Below are positions 47,750 to 57,599 of a stretch of 64,000 bases of DNA, one piece after another. The position numbers and the translations under genes are program-made. The notes under the pieces were generated by a model. The model did not search any database. It saw only the letters and a list, made by a program, of their open reading frames with translations, and had not been told where the DNA came from. How positions within the stretch are numbered: position 1 is the first letter of the stretch; every line of letters begins with the position of its first letter. The DNA comes from Chenopodium formosanum (Eukaryota; Streptophyta; Magnoliopsida; Caryophyllales; Amaranthaceae): positions 2,919,001 to 2,983,000 of the forward strand of contig CM044873.1 in the NCBI GenBank assembly GCA_024500155.1, given 5' to 3'.

Positions 47750-47926
47750 GGCCCTGTTCTTTTAAGTTTCTGGACAGAGTGGAGCAGGAGTTGGCAGAGC
47801 AAAGTAGATAAAGCAGAGCTTCTAAATACTACATAATAGAGCAGAGTAGATTTTAGCAGAGTAGGGCATAGCAGGATAAATTAGAGCAGAACATAGCAGA
47901 GTTAAACAACTCAAAAGAACAAGGGC
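47750..47926. mobile_element. Tourist-like MITE, 177 bp, GCAGAG interior
   Basis: Left GGCCCTGTTCTTTTAAG, right CTCAAAAGAACAAGGGC, TAA on both sides (47747-47749, 47927-47929). The interior is rich in GAGCAGA/TAGCAGAG, a different pentamer-hexamer family from the TTCAG copies. Confidence 0.85.
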
Positions 47927-48005
47927 TAAAGTATCTTTAATTTCTTAATAATAAAATTATGAGTGTAAAATTACCTATTACATCTGATTCATATTATTTG
48001 CAACG

Positions 48006-48079
48006 ATTATAAAATAATAATAATAATACGTAATAATAATAATAATAATAAATAATAATAAATAATAATAATAATAATG
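48006..48079. repeat. (TAA)n microsatellite
   Basis: Imperfect run of TAA/AAT units broken by ACG and AAAT interruptions. Confidence 0.9.
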
Positions 48080-48199
48080 AAAAAAAAAGCCTTATTAAAA
48101 TCTAAATGGACCAGCTTGATAAAACATACATAGGGTGGAGTTTTAGTTAGAACCTCTCTAATACTCCGTTTTGAGAACATCTCTTTATCTCAACACAAT

Positions 48200-48815
48200 T
48201 TTTGGTATGCGGCCTGCTAGACTGTGCGTCAGTGGTCACTCGAGTTACTCGGTCATGGATTACTCGAGTTGCCGGGGTTAGAGCTGCCGAAGTTATCTGG
48301 TCAAGGATTCCTCGAGTTGGCGGGGTTACTCAAGTTACTCAGTCAGGGGTTACTCGAGTTTCCCCTCAAGTAACCCCTAACCAAGTAACCCCTCGAGTAA
48401 TCCATGACTGAAACCCTCGAGTAATCCATGACCAAACCCCTCAAGTAATCCATGACCAAACCCTTCAAGTAATCCATGACCAAACCCCTCGAGTAACCCA
48501 TGACAAAACTCCTTAAGTAACCCCTGACTGAATCACTCAAGTAACCCCTGACCAAACTCCTTAAATAACCCATGACCGAGTAATTCGAGTAACCCCTGAC
48601 CGAGTAACTCAAGTAATCCATGACCGAGTAACCCCTAACCGAGTAACTCGAGTAACCTTTGACCGAGTAACCCTTAACCGAGTGAACCCCTTTAATAACC
48701 CTTGTCTTGTGGGTAACCCCTATTTGAACCCTTCAAGTACCCCCTAACTGAATAACTCGAGTAACCCCTAACAAAATAACTCGGATAACCCCAGCCACAC
48801 GGTGTGGCCTGCTGC
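48200..48815. repeat. Folded-back minisatellite element (24-bp units, inverted arms)
   Basis: Right arm (about 48364-48790) has more than ten units of 24 bp, such as CCATGACCAAACCCCTCAAG plus TAAT. The left arm (about 48236-48360) has the same motif in reverse complement (GAGTTACTCGGTCATGGATT). The turn is near 48361, where GGGGTTACTCGAG meets CTCAAGTAACCCC. The ends carry related inverted sequences: TTTTTGGTATGCGGCCTGC at the left and GTGGCCTGCTGCACC plus A-run at the right. Confidence 0.85.
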
Positions 48816-49661
48816 ACCAAAAAAAATTGATGTACTATAAGAACCTTTTAATAGCTATGATTATTAGGTGTAAGTAATGGTAAATGGGTAAAACACAAAT
48901 AAAAAAAATTATATCATATTACTAAACATACATGAACAATTGTACTGTAACAATTTGTAACTTGTAAATGTTGGAGGTGTGTTTTAATTCGTTATAAATA
49001 ACAAAAATAAGTTAAAAAGAAAAAAACTTACAAATTAAACTTTTTTGAAATTACTGAGAATTAACATTAAATATTTTTAACCTTTGATATACATATCAAT
49101 ATATTAAGATAAATAAGAAATTTGTAAGTGAGAATTTTGTAAACAACTATTTCACTCAAAAACCGACTATTCTCGTGGCTATTTCGAAAGGTGAAAAATA
49201 CTAAAATTGTTGTAAGAATGATAAAAATAATTTGGAATAATTGTTCAAAAAGTTATTCCTCTTTCTAAATCTAATTTTCAACCATTTTTTTTTTTCTTTC
49301 AAAGATTTGTAATTTCTTGTAACATAATTGCATTTTCAACCCACTTTTATCTCAATTCGGATTTTTTAAATAACATTCATAAATACAAGTAAATTTTTTT
49401 TAATAAGTAATATATGAGAAAGCTTCCACCCTGCCATAGGAATGAGAATGAGGATTCGAATCCCACCACTTAGGGGGAGATGGAGGAAGACTATATTTCT
49501 AAACGGAATCAAATATGAAGCTTACATAAAAGGTTAACCTCAAATCCTCAAAATATATATACTTCGCACAAAACAACGAATAAGCTTAGATCTTAACAAA
49601 TATTGGTTGTAGTAGACTAATAGCAAAGGAAATTAATTTAATAACAAAGATATTTATAAGT

Positions 49662-49724
49662 AAGTGGTATACCCACATTATCATAAAAAAAAATTTTAAA
49701 AAAAAAAAAAAAGTGGTATACCCA
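49662..49724 (+). mobile_element. Minimal poly(A) retroposition with 14-bp target duplication
   Basis: AAGTGGTATACCCA at 49662-49675 recurs at 49711-49724. The 35-nt insert is CATTATCAT followed by A-runs with one TTTT interruption. Confidence 0.75.
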
Positions 49725-50384
49725 TACCAAACTACCAAAGCATCCCAAAGCACAAATAATTGGGCCTTAATAAGAACATTTTGGGTAACCGACTTTACCG
49801 CCCACCTGCAGATTCTTCACACTTCCACATGGGCTACCCACATTTTTACCCAATCACTTTCTAACACCCGTCTTTTTATTTTATTTTATTATTTACTATT
49901 TTTAATTCCCAAAATATCTTTTGCATCACTTAACGTCTTAACCAAACAAATTTTACGCGGTTAATTATTAATTAATTAAAAAATATCATCAATAAACCAA
50001 ATTAATTTGTCCCCAGTAAGGCAACCGGATCATAAACGACGCCGTTTAGCCTCTTTGTCCTTTCCCTTTTTACCTTCAACAAAAATCCTCTCTTTCTTTT
50101 GCTGCTCATACATCACACACACACTCTCTCTCTCTACCTATCTTTTTACTTTCTCTCTCTATTTTCTCACTCATTTGAATAATCTTTGACCGATTAATCG
50201 GAAATTAATCGCCGATCTAGGGTTTTTAATTTTATTAATCTTCAATTGAAATTATACGACACCGTTTTGATTGATTGCTGTAAATGTCATCGGAAGATCT
50301 GAAATTGTTAGATTGTTGAATAAGAAGAATAATTTGCGACCGTCGATTGAAGAAGAAGTGGTGTCGGAAAATTTAAATTAAAAA

Positions 50385-53300
50385 ATGGACGCCGGAAGTC
50401 GAGCTCAAGCGTCGGTAAATCCTGCCATGGATATGCCGATTATGCACGATAGTGACCGTTATGATTTCGTTCGAGATATTGGTTCTGGAAACTTCGGTGT
50501 TGCTCGTTTGATGAGAGATAAAGTCACTCGAGAGCTTGTTGCTGTCAAGTATATCGAAAGAGGCGATAAGGTTCATCTTCTTCTTCTTTCTTTTTTTTGG
50601 GATTTTTTTTATTATTTTTTTGATTTTTTTTGGAGGAGTTTTGAATTGTTATCCGTTGTAGTGGTATTGATTGCAAGCTGTTTGTTTTTTTGTGGGGTTT
50701 TATTTCTTGTATTGGGAATTTTTTGTTGGAGTTGTTTAGGAAAAAAATAAAACTTTTTCTTGGGATTTCACGTGAATGGTGTTTTTCGAAGGGTTTTGAT
50801 GGTTAACTTTCGTTTTTTTGGTATAAATTTGACTGGAATCTTTGATTCTTTCACGCAGATATTCTACTTTTGTGATATTCAATGCTCTCTTTATTTATTT
50901 ATTTTTTTTTAAAAATCATATACATGAATTTTTATGTGGTGATTTGTTTGGTTAATGGTTATTAGACTTAAAGATTGATTGGGAGTAATGACGGCGTTGG
51001 GATGCTATTAGTAGTAGTGATGCTATTTGTAGAAGTGTAGCTATTTTAAGTAAAAAGGTTTTTTTCCCCAGATATGCATTGAAAAGACCAGTATTGGGGT
51101 TATTTTTGGGATTTTAGGGATGCTTATAAGGGTGTTTTTGGAATGCCCTGCAAAAATAGGGAGACTTTTATTATTAATGGAGGTCATATGCAATTATGCA
51201 TTTATGCATGGTGAGGTTTGAAAGTGAGACATTTATTATAGCATAACGGTCGTAGCAAATGTGGAATTTGATACTATTTGAGTGTTTGTTTTGAACCTGA
51301 TATGAAGAGGTTGAGGTGTTTCATATTTGTGTGCTGGTTGCTGAATGCTGTTGGTGAAGAACTGAAAATTAGAGCATGTTTATTTAATTTACACAAGGTT
51401 TCGGTTGAGTCGTCGATGGTGTACGACATGTGACTCTTGGAGAATTTGGCTTGATGGGGCATGGGGGTGTTACTCGTTACTAATATGTTAGTTGAATATA
51501 GAAGTTATTTTATTTAGAGAGGTAAAAATAGTCAAAATATGTAGTTGTAACCTTTAAGGCAAACATTGGAATGTTGAGGTCTGAGTACAAAAGCTTCTTG
51601 GATAATTAACTCTCTTTTCTCGTTTGGGGTGTTTCAATGCTAAACCTTCGATGTTTTGCTTCAAACCTTAACTAACTAATTGTTATACTTATAACATGTC
51701 TGAGACTAAGGTATAATCTTTGGTTTTTTTAATTGTTAACATTCTCTCATGGTTCATGAAACCTTGACTGGGTCTATGGTGTAGAGATTTGCTACTTAGA
51801 GAGTATTAAGTCGTGTTTCTAAGATTGGGACAATAGGAAATCACGCCTTAATATAGAGGGTTTCATAAGTGGTATGCTGAAATATAAGGGTTTCTACTCA
51901 TCTAGTTGTTTGGTTGTCTTGAGTTCAGGAGAAGGCACACATGCAAATTGATGTGACGTAGGTTCAAAAGTTGGTCTTAGGACCTATTTTCTTTTTATAT
52001 TTTAAGCTGTGTATTAATCGTTGTCATCATCTATCAACGTCAGCGCAGCAGCAATGCCTTTTGAAATGGCTCCCATCCAGGATGGAGTTGGATGTAAGCA
52101 GCCTTAACCTAATGATGAATGTCATGATGCATATCATGACTGAAAGAGGCTCCAACTCTTGATTCAAAGCAAATGACCAGTTTAACAAGCAATCTTGAAT
52201 AATATAATTCTGAGTGAATCTTTCAGTTTCATTGGAATTGGATTTGGGTTAAACACTGTCATGGTTTCATGATAATTATGAAGGAGATACCAAAGACTAT
52301 TTGAAGTTAGGAAAATAAATATAGCTAAGAGGTAAATGGTTTGATTTATTTCTTTGATATCATGGTTTACCAATGTTCTGAGACCTGTATGTTAGTGATA
52401 GAGTTCCCTTTATTAGGAAATCGTTGTTACTAGGCTAGTATGGTTTGAACTAGCAGTGTGACAACTGAGAAATAACCTTGAATTTGAAACTGTTTAATTG
52501 TCAGTTCTGTAATTGACATGGGTTTTGAGACGGCTATCCCTTTTCGCTATGTTTTATTGCAGATAGATGAGAATGTTCAAAGAGAGATCATCAATCACCG
52601 GTCATTGAGGCACCCAAATATTGTTAGATTTAAAGAGGTTTGTTTGGACCTTTTTACCCTTACTTTAACGTTCGCAGTTAGAGATGCTTAGTGTTTTTTC
52701 ACTCTTTCTGAATAGGTCATTTTAACACCTACCCATCTGGCAATTGTGATGGAGTATGCATCTGGAGGAGAGCTCTTTGAGCGAATATGTAATGCGGGCC
52801 GATTTAGTGAGGATGAGGTTCTTGATTTTAACTGTTTTTTTACTTCTAGTAGGAATTACTATGTTTATTCAATTTCTACTGACACTTGCGTGACTGCAGG
52901 CTCGCTTCTTTTTCCAACAGCTTATTTCAGGAGTTAGCTATTGTCATGCAATGGTCTGTAATGCAATCTTTATGTCTGTCTTTCAGCATTTTATATAGAT
53001 GCTACTGTTAATGAAATTATAAATCTGTAGTCTCAAATAGAATAATTTTATGGCTCTTTCTTACAATTCTTATTTTATGATGAAGCAAGTGTGTCATCGA
53101 GACCTAAAATTGGAAAATACTTTACTGGATGGAAGTCCAGCTCCTCGCTTGAAGATATGCGACTTTGGCTACTCAAAGGTACCAAATTTGACTCTGTTAT
53201 TGCCATTCTTTGTTCTTTCGTGTTTTGGTGCATTGAGATTTGTGTTTTCACAATTGAATACATGTTCTGTCTCATAACAAGCATTTATTTGCTTCACTTG

Positions 53301-56236
53301 TGTAGTTGTGTTATTTCATGTCTTAGTTTGATGCTGTATGTAGACACTTTTACTTCTTTGGATGAGACCTTTAAGGTTATCATGGATTGCTAATGATCTA
53401 CCTTATGCTTCTTTCTCCAGTCTTCTGTGTATCATTCACAGCCTAAATCCACGGTGGGGACACCTGCTTACATTGCTCCAGAAGTCTTACTGAGGAAAGA
53501 ATATGATGGAAAGGTATCCTATTTTACTTTCCTGTTTGTATTGATGACATCATTTGAACCAGTTTGGTATTGGCATCTGTATTTTAGAAAGCTTTTAAAA
53601 CAATCTATAAAATCCATATGGAGAAATTGTTAGATGAGCCTAGCCTATAGAAAGGATAGTGCTGCCATGCCTGGCAACTGGTAATGCTAATGTTAAACAG
53701 GAATTGTTTACTTCTTCATTACATCCCGCAACATTTCATTGCAATCCTCTTTAGCATAGAACATAAATAAATACAAGGAACACAACATGCACTTATAGTA
53801 ACCTGAAAGACATTTATGTTAGCATAAGCATACAAGGGAGTTTCCTCTTATAGGATTTGTACGTTCTAGAACCTAGAACTGTCGGTCTGTAACACTTTGT
53901 TTACATATTATGGGGATACCTCAATTATTAAGACTTATTTGAGTTCCCTTGTGTTTCCCTGTTGGCTAATACTTTACTATCAAGTGAACTCTGTCTGAAT
54001 ACATGCTGGAGAGGAATGGACAAAGTGGTGATGCTCAGCAGGAATCAGACCTGAAAGGCAAAGGATTTTTTGAAGAAGATTTTTTGACCTGTGATTATTT
54101 ATAAGTCAGCTCAATTGCAATTAGTTGATTAGCCTGCTCTTACTTTGTAAGCGAAGTGAAGGAGGAGGTGAATCAGAGAGAAGGGCAGTATCAACTATAT
54201 ACAAACCTACACTTGTGGCATAGTGCCTTTTCACTTTCCATAAATCAACTGGCTGCTCAACAGCAACAGCTGGGCCTAAATAAAAAGACTCCATGAAGTA
54301 CAACTTTCATCTGTTGTATATCATCCGTTCCAAGACAATTGAGTGTTTTAGCAAAACTTTATTGCTTTTGAGTCCTCTTGGCTTCTATGAGCATTCCTTT
54401 ACAGACTTCACCAATCAGCAATGATAAATTTCATGACCATTAAACTTGATTAATGCACTATTTATCTGGGCATCATCAAACTTATTGATAAAGTCATAAT
54501 ATAATTGTAGATGAGCAAACAATATGGTGGTGGATTTCCACTGGAGATAGCAAGTGCTGACAATATGGGCTGTAGGAGAGCAGGGGTCTTGAAAACTAGG
54601 GTTTGGGATATGATCAAGGTTGAAACTCAAAGGAGGGGTGGGGAGGGGGGGAGGGGGGTGGGTGGGGCCGTTGGGAGTGGTGGTTCTGAAAGGGCAACAC
54701 TTCCTTTTTCTGGGAGTTTCAAATCGCAAAATGTTTATATTACTGAACTTCCACCTAATTTTATGCCTATGTGCATCAGAGACTCAGAGTTATGCAATAA
54801 CTAATTGTGAACATGATAGGAAAAAGAGAATCTTTTTTACATGTTTTTCTGGGCTGGAGGAGAGCAGAGGTCTTAAATAGCCGGGTTGGGATCAAGGTTG
54901 AATTGCAAGGGGGAGAAAAGGGGAGGGGTCGATACGGCAACACTTTTCCTTTTGTGGGTGTTTCAAATGGCCAAGTATTTCTGTATCTGCAATAAAAAAA
55001 TCGAGAACATGATAGGAATAAAATGATCTTTTTTACACTGTGAAGCAATTGGCCTAGTTCTATGTGCTTACAAAGCCCCCCACCCCCCCCCCCCCCCCCC
55101 CCCCTCCCTTTTTTTTTTGTGAGGTAATTGTTATAGTAATTGTACAACACAAGTGAATTAAAGTCTTTGTTAGAACAGGTAGGAGTTGATAGAAATATGG
55201 AAAAGGCATTGCTATTTAAACGGAAACCACCTTCTGATTTATGCTGTAAACCTCCTAGTATTTGAGTTTGAGTACTTGAGAAGGGGTGGTTGACATTTTA
55301 CTATTTTCCCTGGTAATATTGGTGGTATGTTGCTTGTTGCTCTCTTTCTAAGAGTATTATAACTATTATTGCTCTGCGTATGCATATCCTAGACTGCAAT
55401 ATGTGTCTATGTCAAAGTGGTATGCTCCTTTTTACTGACTTGGAAGTATTCTGTGAATTGCAGATAGCAGATGTGTGGTCATGTGGAGTGACTTTGTATG
55501 TAATGTTGGTGGGTGCATATCCTTTCGAAGACCCTGAGGAACCAAAGGACTTTCGGAAGATGATTCAAGTGTGTAATTTGATTACTGGTATTATCCTTGG
55601 TGATTTGTTTTGCATTTTTGATTAATTATGTATGTTTCTGTGTTGCCTTTTTCTGCAGAGAATATTGAGTGTGCAGTATGCAATTCCTGACAGCATAAAC
55701 ATATCACCAGAATGTCGCCACCTTATCTCCAGGATCTTTGTTCAAGAACCCGAGTCGGTAAGTATTCTTTCTTGACATTGATAGCTTTTTTCTTGTTATT
55801 GTCAGGGGATGAGGGTGAGAATGATTGTTACTTTTGTGAGGGATGGCATATGTTCCTTCTTTTGCATGTTGGGAAAAGAGATTCTCCTGTTTAGCTGGTT
55901 TACTATCACCGTTAGCTAGATTTGGCTTATACTTGTAAGTGTGCATTCCAGAGGATATCAATTCCCGAGATTAAGAGGCATGAGTGGTTTATCAAAAACT
56001 TTCCCACCGACCTAATGGACGAGAATACAATGAGCAACCAATTTCAAGAGCTGGAGCAACCCATGCAAAGCATTGATGCTATCATGCAAATCATTTCGGA
56101 GGCAACCATCCCTGCTGCTGGGTCATCAGCACTCAATTTTCTCTCAGATACTCTCGATATGGATGAAGATATTGACGACCTGTCAGATTCTGAGATTGAT
56201 ATTGATAGTAGCGGAGAGATAGTTTACGCAATGTGA
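50385..56236 (+). CDS. SnRK2: Subclass III SnRK2 protein kinase (ABA-activated; SnRK2.2/2.3/2.6 type)
   Basis: Nine exons, 50385-50570, 52563-52637, 52716-52817, 52900-52953, 53086-53178, 53421-53513, 55464-55568, 55659-55757 and 55952-56236, all in phase 0, give 363 residues (OST1 has 362). Seen in order: Gly loop GSGNFG (33-38), catalytic Lys in VAVK (K55), HRDLKLEN (143-150), DFG (165-167), activation loop with SSVYHSQPKST (the Ser of HSQ corresponds to OST1 Ser175), APE, and IADVWSCGVTLYVML. The C-terminus has the SnRK2 box (FPTDLMDENTMSNQFQE) and a domain II ABA box ending in DLSDSEIDIDSSGEIVYAM, which marks subclass III. These kinases are held inactive by PP2C phosphatases and released by ABA receptors to phosphorylate ABF factors and channels. 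The exon 5 acceptor (ATGATGAAG) is weak but required by the protein. Intron 1 is 2.0 kb and intron 6 is 1.95 kb with G-rich repeats. The recalled syntenic orthologue is SnRK2.3. Confidence 0.98.
54566..55037. repeat. Imperfect G-rich tandem duplication in SnRK2 intron 6
   Basis: Two diverged units, about 54566-54840 and 54851-55037, share in order GGAGAGCAG(G/A)GGTCTT, a GGTTGGGAT/GATCAAGGTTGAA segment, a G-run block, GGCAACACTT, GTTTCAAAT and GAACATGATAGGAA. The first has the strongest G-run cluster (about 54630-54670). Confidence 0.75.
55083..55104. repeat. Poly(C)22 tract in SnRK2 intron 6
   Basis: Twenty-two consecutive C, followed by a T-run, within the long sixth intron. Confidence 0.9.
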
Positions 56237-57599
56237 TCATCCAAATGTTTTGCTTCCTGTTTGATGGAGGTTTCAGCATTATCCCCATTGCTACTCTGGG
56301 CAATTTGGTTGCTCTTTAGTCATGATTGAAATGTTTCAACTCCTCTCTTCTCTTCTTTCGTGCTCCAGTTGATACACGTAGTCATAGGGAAGAAAACGAA
56401 AAAAAAAAAAAATATTAAAATGGGGAGGGTAGAAGCCTTGCGGGGTCAGCAGGTATTGCTGGGTGATTCTGCCCCCCACTTACAGTGTTAAGATCCAAGT
56501 TTCCCCTGGTCCTTTAGGATTGTAATATATGTATTTGATATTATTCATGTACTCTGTCGAAATTGTTGAAGCTTCATGTTTGTTATGCTATAATAATGGA
56601 CATTGTCATGAGTAGAGCTTAGAACAGATTTTCAGGGTAGTTTATGTTCCTTTGTAAAATCAAAGTCCGGAGTAGATGACTTATTGTCTGTCTACAATGT
56701 ACAGTATATTCTGAAGTCCTGTGTTGTTTGCTATCCTGGGCAAGCTTAGGCATCAGAGATGTATTTTTCCTGTTTGTTTAGTCTTACCACATCTAATACA
56801 GGGAGATAATCACATACAGTATACCGTAGGCGGAGATATCGCCATGATAATCCAGATGAGATATTTTGTTTATGATCTTGTGCAGTTGACTTGTATCAGA
56901 ACTCAGAAGGTTTGTTGCAGTTGTTCAGGTTGTTGATGGATATTGTAGTTTTTCAGCGTGGAGTATGCATTATTCCAATGATCATGGGTTCTATAAGGTT
57001 CTGTCATTTCTGTGTAGATCAAACTCGCGATTTAAGGGGGTCATGGTCACACTTAACTGATTAGATCAAATTCACATCATGCAAGGTCTAAAACTCCATT
57101 TAAGAAGTTTGTAAATTGAAATAATCTGGGGTCCTTTTGGAAATACACAACTCCATAAATGTCGCAAATACTTGTATTTCTGTAAATACGTTATTTATTG
57201 TAGATGATAAACATAACCTCTATTACACGAGGTTGTTAAGATGAATATAAGTTCAACTCTAACAATTTTTTTTAATTAATAATCCCTCTGTTCTTTAATA
57301 CAAAGCCTCTTTTGAGTATTTATTGCTCACATAATAAAGAGAAAGAGGCATTGTATTAAGGGACGAAGGGAGTACGAGTTAAGAATTATTAATCATAATA
57401 GAATTATATCTTTGTCAACGCCAACAATTAGTAATTTGCATTAATAAAAAATTGGACAACTAAAATATGGTAGAATCCGGCTAATAATATGATCCGTTTT
57501 GTAATGGGCGGTTACTGATTGACCCACCCGAGGTTTTGGTAAAACCTCTCACATTGACTCATCTTTGTCGTTGAGCTCTGCACTCAACTCTGTGAAACA
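56237..57599. other. SnRK2 3' UTR and PPR gene promoter
   Basis: Same-strand spacer of 1.36 kb. The SnRK2 3' UTR probably extends through about 56600. A Stowaway MITE sits at 57282-57372, about 230 bp upstream of the PPR start codon. No gene is seen. Confidence 0.5.
57282..57372. mobile_element. Short Stowaway-like MITE upstream of the PPR gene
   Basis: A 91-bp hairpin: left ATCCCTCTGTTCTTTAATAC with AAAGCCTCTTT inside, right AAAGAGGCATTGTATTAAGG ending CGAAGGGAG. TA on both sides. Confidence 0.85.

Larger units (their letters stand above)
47128..50384. other. Divergent spacer between SWIB and SnRK2 genes
   Basis: Holds the divergent promoters of SWIB (minus) and SnRK2 (plus), two poly(A) retropositions, a Tourist MITE, a TAA microsatellite and the inverted 24-bp minisatellite. 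The SnRK2 leader side (50040-50384) contains CT repeats (50113-50160) and the near-palindrome AAACGACGCCGTTT at 50035-50048. No further gene is supported. Confidence 0.6.

Noticed and set aside
48343..48621. Minus-strand open frame with an eight-residue repeat (MDYLRGLV type)
   Set aside because: The periodicity is that of the 24-bp minisatellite, which is a multiple of three and so stays open by construction.
49455..49475. B-box-like GATTCGAATCCC, possible tRNA or SINE
   Set aside because: No A box, cloverleaf or acceptor stem could be drawn around it, and no flanking duplication was found.
54415..55150. Several open frames in SnRK2 intron 6
   Set aside because: They are products of the G-rich tandem repeat and homopolymers within an intron fixed by the kinase protein sequence.
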